DNA of 64,000 nucleotides from Allobosea sp. UNC402CLCol (GCF_000745475.1 NZ_JQJJ01000008.1:186001-250000), one strand, 5' to 3'. Counted from the first letter of the stretch, positions 1 through 9,287 are shown. Notes: generated from the letters alone by a model not told the origin. Made by a program: numbers and translations.

Positions 1-282
1 AGCCGCCACATCGCCCGCGCGATCGATCACATGCAGCTGCCTGTGATCGCGGCCTTCGTCCGACCCGGACAGAGCCGAGACGATGTCGCGTGCAGAACAA
101 CCTTCCTGAAGCATCCTCAGCCCGTCGACGCCGAAGAATGGATTTGCGAAGGCCTGCGTCGCGATGGCGCCGGTCCGACCTGCGCCGTAGGGGACGACCG
201 CCCCAACCGCCAGCGCCTTCGACGCGCATAAGACGCCAAACGCCCCGGTTCGCGCGTCCTGCGCAACGATGGACCACGTCAT
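1..282 (-). CDS. DUF1028 family protein (partial, N-terminal part)
   Basis: The first 94 codons read from an ATG at 282 leftwards off the window edge, with a good AAGGAG ribosome site 6 bases upstream. The protein begins MTWSIVAQDARTGAFGVLCAS and continues with a VVPYGAGRTGAIATQAF stretch, which matches the start of DUF1028 proteins, a family with an Ntn-hydrolase-like fold and no firmly assigned reaction. The missing C-terminus lies outside the window. It is transcribed towards the left edge and is separated from the next minus-strand gene by a hairpin. Family call from recognised sequence pattern; substrate unknown. Confidence 0.65.
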   Translation of the reverse strand, partial: MTWSIVAQDARTGAFGVLCASKALAVGAVVPYGAGRTGAIATQAFANPFFGVDGLRMLQEGCSARDIVSALSGSDEGRDHRQLHVIDRAGDVAA

Positions 283-369
283 GCGCCGCTCCTTGCTCTT
301 CAAGGAGTGGCCATAGCCAGCTTCTCGCGGTTCTCAAAGCGCCGTCCGAAACGGGGCGGTGGCGACGAC

Positions 370-406
370 AAAAAAGGCCCGGTCTCCACGCGGAGACCGG
401 GCCTTT
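370..406 (-). terminator. Rho-independent terminator of the 435-809 gene
   Basis: A 15-bp perfect inverted repeat (AAAGGCCCGGTCTCC, loop of 4, then its complement) is followed on the minus strand by a run of T. It sits just downstream of the small secreted-protein gene. Confidence 0.8.
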
Positions 407-434
407 CATGCATCCATGGAACCAGCAAACCCGG

Positions 435-809
435 TCAGCCCGCCCGCTTGGTGACGACCGTCAGGACACCGTCATTGTTCAGCTGGGCGATGAGCACGTC
501 GCTGGACTTGAATCCTTTCGCCTCGACCGCCGACTTCACCATCGGAGCGTTTTCGATCGCCTTCTGGAGCTGCTGCTGCTCATCGGCCGTACGCTTGCCG
601 ACCAGATCGTTCACCTGCGACTTGGTGGCGTCGGATAGTTCGTTGATCTCGACCACGTTGATCGATCTGATCCCCGGTTTCGAGGATTGATCCTGCGTCG
701 AGGAAGCCGGTGGTTGGGCCGGCTTTTGCGCCGGAGCAGGGGCCTGGGCCTGGGCAGCTCCCGCCAGCAGAATTCCGGCGGCCGCGGTCGCGATCATGTT
801 CATGCGCAT
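435..809 (-). CDS. Small secreted protein of unknown function
   Basis: The 124-residue product starts at an ATG with a GGAAAA site upstream; longer in-frame starts lack a ribosome site. Residues 1-22 are a signal peptide ending in AGAAQA, residues 22-45 are a flexible Ala/Pro/Gln-rich spacer, and residues 50-124 form a compact charged domain rich in Lys, Asp and Val that could be alpha-beta. It probably acts in the periplasm or is surface associated. A strong terminator follows, so it looks monocistronic. I do not recognise the domain and assign no function. Confidence 0.7.
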   Translation of the reverse strand: MRMNMIATAAAGILLAGAAQAQAPAPAQKPAQPPASSTQDQSSKPGIRSINVVEINELSDATKSQVNDLVGKRTADEQQQLQKAIENAPMVKSAVEAKGFKSSDVLIAQLNNDGVLTVVTKRAG

Positions 810-1062
810 GGAGTTTTCCTTCCACCTGTTGCGAATGAACGTCGAATTTGACAGCCCAAATGGGGTCGTAGCCTGAAGTCGAGCCGGCCATTTCGTGATC
901 ATCTTGTGGCGAGGGCCGGGCTCGATCCGCCGCAGCACTGACCTGCAGCGAGACGAAAACCGTCCCGTCGCAGCAATCATACGGAGGCATCTCCCGAGTG
1001 CCGGCGCATGGTCGAGGCAACGCACCGTTGATCGTCGAGAAAGCCCGCAGCCGGGCAATTCC

Positions 1063-1641
1063 TCAATGATTCATTCTCTGCGGAACCGCGCCCAAGCTCT
1101 TGAGAAAACCCGCGAAACGCAACAGTCCGTCTGGCCAGGGCCCGTGCCCGGACTCGCTGTTGAGATGGCCGCTGTCGCCGGCATCGACGAATTCGGAACC
1201 CCAGGCCTCGGCGAGCGCCTTCGCCTCCTCCGGCGTGCAATAGGGATCGGTCGCGCTCGCGATCAGCACCGAGGGAAAGGGCAGCTTCTCACGCCGATGC
1301 GGAATGAAATCCTCCCCCATGCCGGGGACCGCGCGCTTGGCCCGCTCGGAGGCCGGCGCCACCAGAAAGGCCCCGGCCACCTCGCCATGCTTGAGATGCT
1401 CGGCCGCATGCGCGACCGCGCTGACGCCGGCCGAATGCGCGACCAGCACGACCGGCCGCGTCGCCCCCCGCACGGCGGCGACGATCCGGTCGGACCAGCC
1501 GTCGCGCGTGGGCTTGTACCAGTCCTCCTGCTCGACGCGCCTGGCCGTCAGCAGGCGCGTCTCCCAGCGGGTCTGCCAGTGGTCGGAGCCCGAGCCCGAC
1601 CAGCCGGGGATGATGAGGATATCGACGTCGGAAGATTTCAT
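1063..1641 (-). CDS. RBBP9/YdeN-type alpha/beta serine hydrolase
   Basis: The 192-residue protein is a compact alpha/beta hydrolase of the RBBP9/YdeN (DUF Ser_hydrolase) family. The nucleophile elbow AHSAG places the catalytic Ser at about residue 70, the acid is Asp132 in SATDPYC, and His159 lies in DSGHLN. The N-terminal IIPGWSGSGSDHWQ stretch is the family's oxyanion-hole region. There is no signal peptide, so it is cytoplasmic. Members hydrolyse small esters or peptides in vitro; the physiological substrate is unknown. Full length for the family and apparently monocistronic. Confidence 0.85.
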   Translation of the reverse strand: MKSSDVDILIIPGWSGSGSDHWQTRWETRLLTARRVEQEDWYKPTRDGWSDRIVAAVRGATRPVVLVAHSAGVSAVAHAAEHLKHGEVAGAFLVAPASERAKRAVPGMGEDFIPHRREKLPFPSVLIASATDPYCTPEEAKALAEAWGSEFVDAGDSGHLNSESGHGPWPDGLLRFAGFLKSLGAVPQRMNH

Positions 1642-1773
1642 AACTTTAGCAGTTCTATGATTTCAGCTTCAGCGGTGGCAGGCAGATATCGTCCAATATA
1701 GCCAGCACTTGTCGGACGCGCATATTGGAGAACCAATCGACCTGAATGACCGACGGTGACTAGCGAAAGTGCT

Positions 1774-2361
1774 CTAGGCTGGGGGACGAGCCCGTTCGAG
1801 GCTGCACAAAGGGGCATCGTCCCAAAGCTGCATCTCGATATAACGGTCGTGCCGCCTGCCCAAATCGTTTCTCCACCGGTCGGCAGGCATTCCCGCCTTC
1901 CTTACGAGAGCCTCCAGTTCGCTCAAGGTAAAAACTTTACCATGATGAGGCAGGCGTTCGCTGGCAAGATCATCGCGGAACCCGAGCTGATAGCTCGCCA
2001 TGCTGTCGGGATAGGTGAAGGTGATAGCGTCTGTCGGGAAATGCGCGAGCGGCACGACATGAGAGCATGGGCGCGATGCGTCCAGCCCATCCGCCATATC
2101 GCCCAAGAAAAAATATACCGGATAGCGCAACCTCGGTTCCCCGAGCTTCTCCGTGCACTCCGACAGCAACCATGCCTCGGTCGCCCGCCGCCGCGCGAGA
2201 TAGTTCGACTTGATCGCGCGCAAGCCTGAAGCTGAGATGGCGGCTAGCACGGCTCCGGCCGCCTCATCCGAAAGGCTGCACAGATTCCGGAACGCCCCGC
2301 GCGCAGGATCGTAGTTGTGGGTCACGATCGCGGGTAATCGATAGGCCCACCGATCGCCCAC
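1774..2361 (-). CDS. Conserved hypothetical protein downstream of purB
   Basis: A 195-residue cytoplasmic protein begins with GTG two bases after the purB stop codon, so it is almost certainly co-transcribed and probably translationally coupled with purB. It has no signal peptide or membrane segment. Visible features are an Arg-rich segment (residues 48-60) and an aromatic-rich middle (PVYFFLGDMADG, ITFTYPDSMASY). It ends with a Pro-Pro-Ala tail. I do not recognise the family; the tight link with purB suggests only co-expression, not a role in purine synthesis. Confidence 0.65.
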   Translation of the reverse strand: MGDRWAYRLPAIVTHNYDPARGAFRNLCSLSDEAAGAVLAAISASGLRAIKSNYLARRRATEAWLLSECTEKLGEPRLRYPVYFFLGDMADGLDASRPCSHVVPLAHFPTDAITFTYPDSMASYQLGFRDDLASERLPHHGKVFTLSELEALVRKAGMPADRWRNDLGRRHDRYIEMQLWDDAPLCSLERARPPA

Positions 2362-2363
2362 GT

Positions 2364-3671
2364 TCAGCCCTCACCGAACACCCGCCGGAAGATCGTGTCG
2401 ACATGCTTGAAGTGATAGCCCTCGTCGAACATCGCCTTGAGCTCGGAGGCCGAGAGCTTTTCCGCCACATCCTTGTCGGCGAGCAGGTTGGTCAGGAAGT
2501 CCTCGCCATGCTCCCAGGTGCGCATCGCGTTGCGCTGGACCATGGCATAGGAATCCTCGCGGCTCGCCCCGGCCTGGGTCAGCGCCAACAGCACGCGCTG
2601 TGAATTGTGCAGGCCGCCGAGCTTGTCGAGGTTCTTGCGCATGTTCTGCGGATAGATCAGCAGCTTGTCGACGACGCCGGTGAGGCGCGCCAGCGCGAAA
2701 TCGAGCGTCACCGTCGCGTCGGGCCCGATCATGCGCTCGACCGAGGAATGCGAGATGTCGCGCTCGTGCCAGAGTGCGACGTTCTCGAGCGCCGGCGTGA
2801 CCATGCCGCGCACGAGCCGGGCAAGGCCGGTCAGGTTCTCGGTCAGGACGGGGTTGCGCTTGTGCGGCATCGCCGAGGAGCCCTTCTGGCCCGGCGAGAA
2901 ATACTCCTCCGCCTCGTAGACTTCGGTGCGCTGCAGATGGCGGATCTCCGTGGCCAGCCGCTCGATGCAGGAGGCGACGACGCCGAGCGTCGCGAAATAC
3001 ATCGCATGCCGGTCGCGCGGGATCACCTGCGTCGAGACCGGCTCGACCGTCAGCCCCATCTTCTGCGCGACATAGGCTTCGACCTGCGGATTGATGTTCG
3101 CGAAGGTGCCGACCGCACCGGAGATGGCGCAGGTCGCGATCTCCGCCCGCGCCGCCACGAGCCGCGCCCGGCAGCGATCGAATTCGGCATAGGCCTGGGC
3201 GAGCTTGAGCCCGAAGGTCACCGGCTCGGCATGGATGCCGTGCGAGCGGCCGATCGTCGGGGTGAGCTTGTGCTCGAAGGCCCGGCGCCTGATCGCGGCG
3301 AGCAGCGCGTCGACATCGGCGATCAGGAGATCGGTCGCCCGCGCGAGCTGGACCGAGAGCGTGGTGTCGAGGATGTCCGAGGAGGTCATGCCCTGGTGGA
3401 CGAAGCGCGCCTCCGGCCCGACGATCTCGGCCAGATGCGTCAGGAAGGCGATGACGTCATGCTTGGTGACGCGCTCGATCTCGTCGATGCGGGCGACGTC
3501 GAATTCGACGTCCTTCGCCTTGGCCCAGATCGTCGCGGCGGCCTCCTTCGGCACGACACCGAGCTCGGCGAGCTTGTCGGTGGCGTGCGCCTCGATCTCG
3601 AACCAGATCCGGAACCGGGTCTGCGGCTCCCAGATGGCGACCATCTCGGGGCGGGAATAGCGCGGGATCAT
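2364..3671 (-). CDS. purB: Adenylosuccinate lyase
   Basis: PurB cleaves SAICAR to AICAR plus fumarate and adenylosuccinate to AMP plus fumarate in purine synthesis. The 435-residue length is typical of the short bacterial form. The fumarase/aspartase superfamily signature GSSAMPHKRNP is at about residues 264-274 and carries the flexible catalytic-serine loop. The TSSD motif is near 97-100 and the GRSHGIHAEP block with the active-site His is near 141-150. It starts at MIPRYSRPEM, as in other alphaproteobacterial homologues. The hypothetical gene after it follows by two bases, and an REP-like repeat lies upstream. Confidence 0.97.
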   Translation of the reverse strand: MIPRYSRPEMVAIWEPQTRFRIWFEIEAHATDKLAELGVVPKEAAATIWAKAKDVEFDVARIDEIERVTKHDVIAFLTHLAEIVGPEARFVHQGMTSSDILDTTLSVQLARATDLLIADVDALLAAIRRRAFEHKLTPTIGRSHGIHAEPVTFGLKLAQAYAEFDRCRARLVAARAEIATCAISGAVGTFANINPQVEAYVAQKMGLTVEPVSTQVIPRDRHAMYFATLGVVASCIERLATEIRHLQRTEVYEAEEYFSPGQKGSSAMPHKRNPVLTENLTGLARLVRGMVTPALENVALWHERDISHSSVERMIGPDATVTLDFALARLTGVVDKLLIYPQNMRKNLDKLGGLHNSQRVLLALTQAGASREDSYAMVQRNAMRTWEHGEDFLTNLLADKDVAEKLSASELKAMFDEGYHFKHVDTIFRRVFGEG

Positions 3672-3694
3672 CGCAAGCCTTTCACGTTCAAACC

Positions 3695-3802
3695 GCCGTC
3701 ATTCCGGACAAGCCGCGAAGCGGCGCAGATCCGGAATCCATCATAGGGCAAAACGCTCTACGATGGATTCCGGGTCTGCGCTTCGCTCCGCCCGGATGAC
3801 GG
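3695..3802. repeat. REP-like long palindromic intergenic repeat
   Basis: The gap between purB and rpe is filled by an imperfect inverted repeat of roughly 100 bases. It begins GTCATTCCGGACAAGCCG and ends CCGCCCGGATGACGG, with the arms GGAATCCATC and GATGGATTCC near its centre. Similar elements occur at about 7852, 9190, 10194 and 14326. They look like a chromosomal REP/BIME-type family that forms cruciform or hairpin RNA. Confidence 0.7.
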
Positions 3803-3819
3803 AAACCTCTCAACTAAAC

Positions 3820-4497
3820 CTAGTCGCCCCGCGCGGCCTCGGCCGCCTTGCGGATCGCTTCGATATTGCCGGCATAGGCCGAAGGCCCGCCCTTGAACAC
3901 GGCCGAGCCCGCGACCAGCGTATCGGCGCCGGCCTTGGCGACCAGCGGCGCGGTCTCGGGCGTCACCCCGCCATCGATCTCCAGTGTGATCGGCCGGTCG
4001 CCGATCAGCGCCTTCACCTGCGCGACCTTCTCGACCACCGAGCGGATGAAGCTCTGGCCACCGAAGCCCGGATTGACGGTCATCAGCAGGATGAGATCGA
4101 CATCCTGAATCAGCGCCTCGACGGCGCTCGCCGGCGTGCCCGGGTTGAGCACGATGCCGGCCTGCTTCCCCTGCGCCTTGATCGCCTGCAGCGTGCGATG
4201 CGGATGCGGGCCGGCCTCGACATGGAAGGAGATCAGGTCGGCGCCGGCCTTGGCGAAGGCTTCGACATAGGGGTCGACGGGCGCGATCATCAGATGCACG
4301 TCGAAGAACTTCCGGGTGTGCGGGCGGATCGCCTTCAGCACATCGGGGCCGAAGGTGATGTTGGGCACGAAATGCCCGTCCATCACATCGCAATGGATCC
4401 AGTCGGCACCGGCCGCGTCGATCGCGCGCACCTCCTCGCCCAGCTTGGCGAAATCGGCCGAGAGGATCGAAGGGGCAATGCGGATCGGGCGGGTCAT
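3820..4497 (-). CDS. rpe: Ribulose-phosphate 3-epimerase
   Basis: Rpe interconverts D-ribulose 5-phosphate and D-xylulose 5-phosphate in the pentose phosphate pathway and Calvin cycle. The 225-residue TIM barrel shows the family landmarks: [10 protein letters not shown] at the N-terminus with the catalytic Ser, [12 protein letters not shown] (metal-binding His35 and catalytic Asp37), DVHLM (metal His68), a PGF-GQ phosphate/loop region, and EIDGGV with the second catalytic Asp. Length and start agree with the family. It is flanked by palindromic repeats on both sides and appears to be its own unit. Confidence 0.96.
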   Translation of the reverse strand: MTRPIRIAPSILSADFAKLGEEVRAIDAAGADWIHCDVMDGHFVPNITFGPDVLKAIRPHTRKFFDVHLMIAPVDPYVEAFAKAGADLISFHVEAGPHPHRTLQAIKAQGKQAGIVLNPGTPASAVEALIQDVDLILLMTVNPGFGGQSFIRSVVEKVAQVKALIGDRPITLEIDGGVTPETAPLVAKAGADTLVAGSAVFKGGPSAYAGNIEAIRKAAEAARGD

Positions 4498-4519
4498 GGC
4501 GGGCGGTTTAACGCATCAT

Positions 4520-4546
4520 GCGGAAAAGTGGGAACCGGTTTTCCGC
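4520..4546. repeat. Short palindromic repeat upstream of rpe
   Basis: The arms GCGGAAAA and TTTTCCGC enclose an 11-base centre, followed by a run of A. The GGAAAAGTGGGAACCGGTTTTCC type of palindrome is common between genes of alphaproteobacteria. It lies between the GST gene and rpe and could end minus-strand transcripts from the GST gene's upstream neighbours or act as a REP. Confidence 0.55.
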
Positions 4547-4597
4547 AAAAAAGATGCGGCAAGCCAAAAAACTTGCCCCGCTACGGCCCCGCTGCAA

Positions 4598-5281
4598 TCA
4601 GGCGAAGCGCGATTTCACCGGAAAGGACAGCCGCCTGTCTGCCTCCGCGATCTCGGCCGCGACCTGCACGAAGGCCGGCCGCTGCCGCAGCCGCGCGAAC
4701 CAGGCGGAAAGACCGGGATAGCCGTCGAGCGGCGGCCCGCCGAGCCGCAGCGAAAACAGCACGCTCATGAACAGCGCGATATCGGCGGTCGCGAGCCTGC
4801 CGCCGAAGAAATCCCGCCCCGCCAGCTTCTGCTCCAGTACCTCGTAATGCCGCGCCAGCGCCTCCTCCGCGATCAGCGCGTCGGCCTCCTGCACGATGCG
4901 GCGGTCGCGGTCCGGCGATGGCGGCCCGGTGCGATGCATCAGCGGCTTCAGTGCCTGCAGCATGATCTCGTCGGCATAGAGCTCATCGAGCCGGCAGCGC
5001 GCCCGCTCGACCGGCGTCGCCGGCATCAAGGAAGGCTCGGGATAGGCCTCGTCGAGATATTCGAGGATGACGGTGGAATCGTAGAGCACGAGCCCGCAAT
5101 CGCTGAGCACCGGCACCTGGCCCTTCGGATTGAGCGCCAGCACCTCCGGATGCTTCGGATCATAGCCCGTCGTCTGGTTGAACGGCACCATGACGCGCTC
5201 GAAGGCGAGGCCCTTCTCCCTCAAGGCGATCTCGACCTTGCGGGCGAACAGGCTCAGCGGCCCGGAATACAATGTGATCAT
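4598..5281 (-). CDS. Glutathione S-transferase family protein
   Basis: The 227-residue protein has an N-terminal thioredoxin-like domain (residues 1-80) beginning MITLYSGPLSLFARKVEIAL. The Ser-Leu-Phe-Ala-Arg-Lys segment supplies the usual catalytic Ser, NPKGQVPVL gives the cis-Pro of the glutathione site, and DSTVILEYLDE the gamma-glutamyl-binding acid. An all-helical C-terminal domain follows (about 90-215), including the DIALFMSVLF helix. Such cytosolic enzymes conjugate or reduce glutathione adducts; substrate not predictable. The gene appears independently transcribed. Confidence 0.9.
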   Translation of the reverse strand: MITLYSGPLSLFARKVEIALREKGLAFERVMVPFNQTTGYDPKHPEVLALNPKGQVPVLSDCGLVLYDSTVILEYLDEAYPEPSLMPATPVERARCRLDELYADEIMLQALKPLMHRTGPPSPDRDRRIVQEADALIAEEALARHYEVLEQKLAGRDFFGGRLATADIALFMSVLFSLRLGGPPLDGYPGLSAWFARLRQRPAFVQVAAEIAEADRRLSFPVKSRFA

Positions 5282-5356
5282 GGCGCGAACTCCTGCGATG
5301 GCGAAAACCTCGCAAGGCGGCGCGTCAGCGCCCGTCAGCAGCCCGACTGAGAGCCT

Positions 5357-6316
5357 CTAAGCCTCCTGGCGCCGAATCCGGGCGGCCAGCCCGCGCAGCA
5401 ACCAGGGCAGCAGATAGATCGGGAACTGCGCCAGCGCGAAGAACAGGAAGGTCGTCGGCGAGACGCCCGCCCCCAGCGCGGCGACGATGAGGCCCATGTT
5501 TCGCTGGCCGCTGCCATAGCCGATCATGAAGCGCTCCGAGCCCGGCAGCAGTCGCAGCACCAACCAGGAACTGATGAGCCCCGCGGCCGAGACGGCGAAG
5601 ACGCAGGCCAGCACGAACAGCACGAGCCTGGGATTGGCGATCGCGGCATGGGTGACGCCATCCATCGCGGCGATGGCGAAGATGAAATACATCAGCACGC
5701 CGAAGCCATCGAGATTGGCCTTCATCGCCTTGATCCTGGCGAAGCCGAGCCACCAGCGCAGCAGCGAGGCGACCGCCATGCCGCCGCCGATGAAGATCAG
5801 CAGGCGCAGCGCCAGCACCCAGCGGTCGAGCGGCACGGCGGCACCGGCCAGCAATTCGACGAGGAAGGGGGCGATGATCGGGCTCGCGATCGTCGCCGCG
5901 ATCACGCTCGCGATGATGAGAGACGGCTCGAAACCGTAGAGGATCGCGACCGCCGGCGAGGACATGATCGGCGGCGCCGCGCCCATGATGGCGAGCCCCA
6001 GCACGATGCCCGGATCGAGGCTTTCCCGCCCGACCAGCAGCAGCGCGCCGCCGATCAGCAGCACCGGCCCGGCGATCAGCCACAGGCAGGCGGCGGCGAG
6101 TTTCGCCGGGCGCCTGAGCAGCTTCGCCGTGACGGCAAGGTCGAGGCGCAGGAAAACGACCGTGGTGAAGCAGAAGATCGTGATCGGCAGCACCGGCCGC
6201 GCCGCCGCCGAGAATTGCGGCAGCGCCAGGCCGAGAAAGATCGAGAGCGCGAAACCTTGCGTGCCGTAACGCCCGAGCCAGGCGAGCCCGGCGGCGGGAA
6301 GGGTTGCTGGATTCAT
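5357..6316 (-). CDS. BASS-like (bile acid:sodium symporter fold) membrane transporter
   Basis: From the ATG at 6316 the protein has about 319 residues and about nine hydrophobic segments. A longer reading from 6415 adds 33 polar residues unlike a membrane protein start. The central helices contain Gly/Pro-rich break points (APPIMSSPAVA, and GYGSGQRNMGLI in the last third) typical of the crossed helices of the BASS/NhaA-fold superfamily. It is an inner-membrane carrier, probably sodium coupled. Substrate unknown. No partner genes adjoin, so its physiological role is open. Confidence 0.7.
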   Translation of the reverse strand: MNPATLPAAGLAWLGRYGTQGFALSIFLGLALPQFSAAARPVLPITIFCFTTVVFLRLDLAVTAKLLRRPAKLAAACLWLIAGPVLLIGGALLLVGRESLDPGIVLGLAIMGAAPPIMSSPAVAILYGFEPSLIIASVIAATIASPIIAPFLVELLAGAAVPLDRWVLALRLLIFIGGGMAVASLLRWWLGFARIKAMKANLDGFGVLMYFIFAIAAMDGVTHAAIANPRLVLFVLACVFAVSAAGLISSWLVLRLLPGSERFMIGYGSGQRNMGLIVAALGAGVSPTTFLFFALAQFPIYLLPWLLRGLAARIRRQEA

Positions 6317-6593
6317 CGGCACCGCGCTGGAATCATTCGCAAATCGTGCCGCACAGTGGCCGAACGGCGCCGCGGCGTCATCCGCTAATCCTGCAGGCAC
6401 CCCTTGCGTCGGCATGAAATTGCAAGGACATCGCCAAAATGGCCGGTGAAACGATGGAATTGCGGAAGTTGGCGCAGAAATTGCGAAAGATCAGCCGATA
6501 TGCCGCAAAAATTCGCCACGCCGCTGACAAGCCGGCGCAAAGCAGTATTTTGCTCGGCAAAGAGCTGGAAACAGGGGTTGGCGGGAGCAGGCC

Positions 6594-7844
6594 ATGCGTG
6601 TGGATACGATCGTTCTCGGCGCGGGCATCGTCGGTATTTCGGTGGCGCTCCACCAGCAAAAGGCGGGCCGCTCCACGCTGTTGATCGACCGGCGCGCGCC
6701 GGGCGAGGAAACCAGCTATGGCAATGCCGGCCTGATCCAGCGCGAAGGCGTCTACCCTTACGGCTTCCCGCATGATTTCGGCGCGCTGTTCCGCTACGCG
6801 ATGAACAACACCATCGACGCATCCTACCATTGGAGCGCGATCCCGAAGCTCGCCCCCTTCCTGTTCTCCTACTGGATGCATTCGCGCGCCTCGCAGCACG
6901 AGGCCATCGCCCATCAATACGCGAAGCTGATCGAGCATTGCGTCACCGAGCACGACGCCCTCGCCCAGGAAGCCGGCGCCACCGGCCTGTTGCGCCGCGA
7001 CGGCTGGATGAAGGTGTTTCGCACCGAGAAGGAGCGCGACACCCGCCTCGCCGAGGCCGCCCGCTGGAACCGCGAATTCGGCCTGAACTACCGCGCCCTC
7101 GACAGGGCGACGCTCAAGGCCGAAGAGCCGCATCTCGACCATGACAGCCTGATCGGCGGCCTGCACTGGACCGACCCGACCACCGTCGTCGATCCGCTCG
7201 GGCTGTCGAAGGCCTATGTCGCGCTGTTCGAGAAGCTCGGCGGCAAGCTCGCCATCGGCGATGCCACGACCCTGGCGCAGAACGGCGCCGAATGGAGCGT
7301 CACCCTCGCCGACGGCACCAAGGCCATCGCCAAGGATGTCGTCGTCGCGCTCGGCCCCTGGGCCGACGTCCTGACCAACCAGCTCGGCTATCGCCTGCCG
7401 CTCGCCGTCAAGCGCGGCTACCACATGCACTACAAGCCGCTGGGCAATGCCGTGCTCAACCACCCCGTCCTCGACACCGAGCGCGGCTATTTCCTCGCCC
7501 CGATGCTGCAGGGCATCCGCCTGACCACCGGCGCCGAATTCGCCGACCGCGACGCGCCCAAGACGCCGGTGCAGCTCGCCCGCGCCGAGCCGATCGCCAA
7601 GACGCTGTTCCCGCTGGGCGAGCGCCTCGATGCCGAACCCTGGCTCGGCCGCCGGCCTTGCACCCCCGACATGATGCCGATCATCGGCCCGGCCCCGAAG
7701 CACAAGAACCTGTGGTTCTCCTTCGGCCACGCCCATCACGGGCTGACGCTGGCCGCCGTCACCGGCCGCATGATGGCGGAGATGGTGACGGGGCAGAAGG
7801 TGTTCGTCGATCCGTCGCCCTTCGCGCCGTCGCGGTTCGTCTGA
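6594..7844 (+). CDS. FAD-dependent D-amino acid dehydrogenase-like oxidoreductase
   Basis: The 416-residue enzyme belongs to the DadA/glycine-oxidase-like DAO superfamily. The FAD-binding Rossmann motif GAGIVGISVALHQQKAG is at residues 9-25, followed by the acidic end of beta-2 (LLIDRR). The ETSYGNAGLIQ segment is the conserved DadA block near the flavin. The C-terminal GRRPCTPDMMPIIGPAP and GHAHHGLTLA blocks close the FAD domain. It is likely to oxidise a D-amino acid or related amine to the 2-oxo acid with a membrane quinone as acceptor. A dipeptidase follows 195 bases downstream on the same strand, which would suit peptide or amino-acid catabolism. Confidence 0.85.
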   Translation: MRVDTIVLGAGIVGISVALHQQKAGRSTLLIDRRAPGEETSYGNAGLIQREGVYPYGFPHDFGALFRYAMNNTIDASYHWSAIPKLAPFLFSYWMHSRASQHEAIAHQYAKLIEHCVTEHDALAQEAGATGLLRRDGWMKVFRTEKERDTRLAEAARWNREFGLNYRALDRATLKAEEPHLDHDSLIGGLHWTDPTTVVDPLGLSKAYVALFEKLGGKLAIGDATTLAQNGAEWSVTLADGTKAIAKDVVVALGPWADVLTNQLGYRLPLAVKRGYHMHYKPLGNAVLNHPVLDTERGYFLAPMLQGIRLTTGAEFADRDAPKTPVQLARAEPIAKTLFPLGERLDAEPWLGRRPCTPDMMPIIGPAPKHKNLWFSFGHAHHGLTLAAVTGRMMAEMVTGQKVFVDPSPFAPSRFV

Positions 7845-7851
7845 CAGGCGC

Positions 7852-7947
7852 CATTCTCGGGGCCGCGCTTGCCGGGCCCGAGAAGCTCTTCGCGGAAAAG
7901 GCCTCCTCTCCTGCTCGAGATGCTCGGGTCGGACCCCGAGCATGACG
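7852..7947. repeat. REP-like intergenic repeat
   Basis: The region between the DadA-like gene and the dipeptidase holds GCCATTCTCGGG... paired with GGGCCCGAGAAGC, and GATGCTCGGGTCGGACCCC paired with CCCGAGCATGACG. It is a member of the same palindrome family as the element at 3695, with GAGCATGACG at its right edge. Confidence 0.55.
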
Positions 7948-8038
7948 CCTTGCGGATGGCGGCCCTGCGCCCTGCCCTCTCGCCTGCCGCGAGCCGGCCT
8001 GCCACGATGGCGCTTCCGATTCCCTCCGAGACCCCGCC

Positions 8039-9178
8039 ATGGCCCTCGCGAAACCGCCCGTCCAGGACAATGCCTACATTGCCGCGCTCGCCCTGCTCGA
8101 CCGCGTGCCGCTGATCGACGGGCACAACGACCTGCCCTATGTCATCCGCAAGGACCGCAACGCCAAGGGCGATGTCGCGGCCTATGGGCTCGACAAGGTC
8201 CATCCGCAAGTCGACACCGATATCCCGCGCATGCAGGCGGGCAAGCTCGCCGGCCAGTTCTTCGCAGCCTATGTCCCGCCGAACCAGCCCAACCCCGCCG
8301 GTTTCGCGCTCGCCCAGATCGCACTGATGCGCAGCATCCTCAAGCAGCACGACGATGTCTTCCGGCCCGGCCTCTCGGCTGATGATGTCGAGGCGGCGAA
8401 GGCGGAGGGGCGTATCGCCCTGTTCATGACGATCGAGAACGGTTCCGCGCTCGAGAACGAGCTCGACGCGCTCGACGCCTATTACGATCTCGGCGTGCGC
8501 CTGATGACGCTCTGCCACAACGACACGACCGACTGGTGCGACTCGGCCACCGACGCCCCGCGGCATGACGGCCTCTCCTCCTTCGGCATGCGGGTCGTCC
8601 GGCGGATGAACCGGCTGGGCATGGTCGTCGACCTCGCCCATGTCGCCCCGAAGGCGATGCATGACGTTCTCGACGTCACGCGCGCGCCCGTGTTCTGGTC
8701 GCACTCCAATGCCTTCTCGCTTTGCGACCATCCGCGCAACGTCCCTGACGACGTGCTCGACCGGGTCCCTGGCAATGGTGGCGTCGTCATGGCGACCTTC
8801 GTGCCGGACTTCATCAGCCAGGCCTCGCGCGACTGGCACCGCCCGGCGAAGGACCAGTATGGCAAGACCCCCGACACGATGGACTACGCCAAGGTCGAGG
8901 CCGAGATCGTCGCCAAAGCCGGACCGCGCCCGCAGGCGACGGTCTCCCAATATTGCGACCATCTCGACTACCTGGCCAAGCGCATCGGCCACGACCATGT
9001 CGGCATCGGCTCGGATTTCTTCGGCTGGGTCAATCCGGACGGGCTGGAGGACACCTCGACCTTCCCGAACGTGATCGCCGAGCTGATCCGCCGCGGCTGG
9101 TCCGAGGAGAATCTGGCCAAGCTCGCCGGCGGCAACACGCTGCGGGTGTTGCGCGCGGTCGAGGCTGAGGCCGACTGA
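8039..9178 (+). CDS. Membrane dipeptidase-like metallopeptidase (family M19)
   Basis: The 379-residue protein is a renal-dipeptidase-type zinc enzyme in the amidohydrolase superfamily. The DGHNDLPY motif (residues 28-35) gives the first two metal ligands, ENGSALEN the bridging acid, DLAHV (about 200) a His ligand, and FWSHSNA a second His. The C-terminal HVGIGSDFFG carries the catalytic-site Asp. No signal peptide is visible, so it is probably cytoplasmic despite the family name. It would cleave dipeptides, including those with a D-residue at the C-terminus, which suits the upstream D-amino-acid oxidoreductase. Confidence 0.92.
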   Translation: MALAKPPVQDNAYIAALALLDRVPLIDGHNDLPYVIRKDRNAKGDVAAYGLDKVHPQVDTDIPRMQAGKLAGQFFAAYVPPNQPNPAGFALAQIALMRSILKQHDDVFRPGLSADDVEAAKAEGRIALFMTIENGSALENELDALDAYYDLGVRLMTLCHNDTTDWCDSATDAPRHDGLSSFGMRVVRRMNRLGMVVDLAHVAPKAMHDVLDVTRAPVFWSHSNAFSLCDHPRNVPDDVLDRVPGNGGVVMATFVPDFISQASRDWHRPAKDQYGKTPDTMDYAKVEAEIVAKAGPRPQATVSQYCDHLDYLAKRIGHDHVGIGSDFFGWVNPDGLEDTSTFPNVIAELIRRGWSEENLAKLAGGNTLRVLRAVEAEAD

Positions 9179-9189
9179 AATCGCCGCTC

Positions 9190-9287
9190 TTCACGTCATG
9201 GCCGGGCTTGTCCCGACCATCCACGTCTTCCTTGACCCAAGGTCCTGTGCAGGACGTGGATGCTCGCCACAAGGGCGAGCATGACGT
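9190..9287. repeat. REP-like intergenic repeat
   Basis: An imperfect palindrome, ACGTCATGGCCGGGCTTG at the left and GGGCGAGCATGACGT at the right with CCACGTC/GACGTGG arms in between, separates the dipeptidase gene from trmJ. It is part of the family seen at 3695 and 10194. Confidence 0.6.

Noticed and set aside
2607..3746. 379-codon open frame antisense to purB
   Set aside because: It is a mirror frame of a recognised housekeeping gene with low-complexity Arg/Asp/Gly composition.
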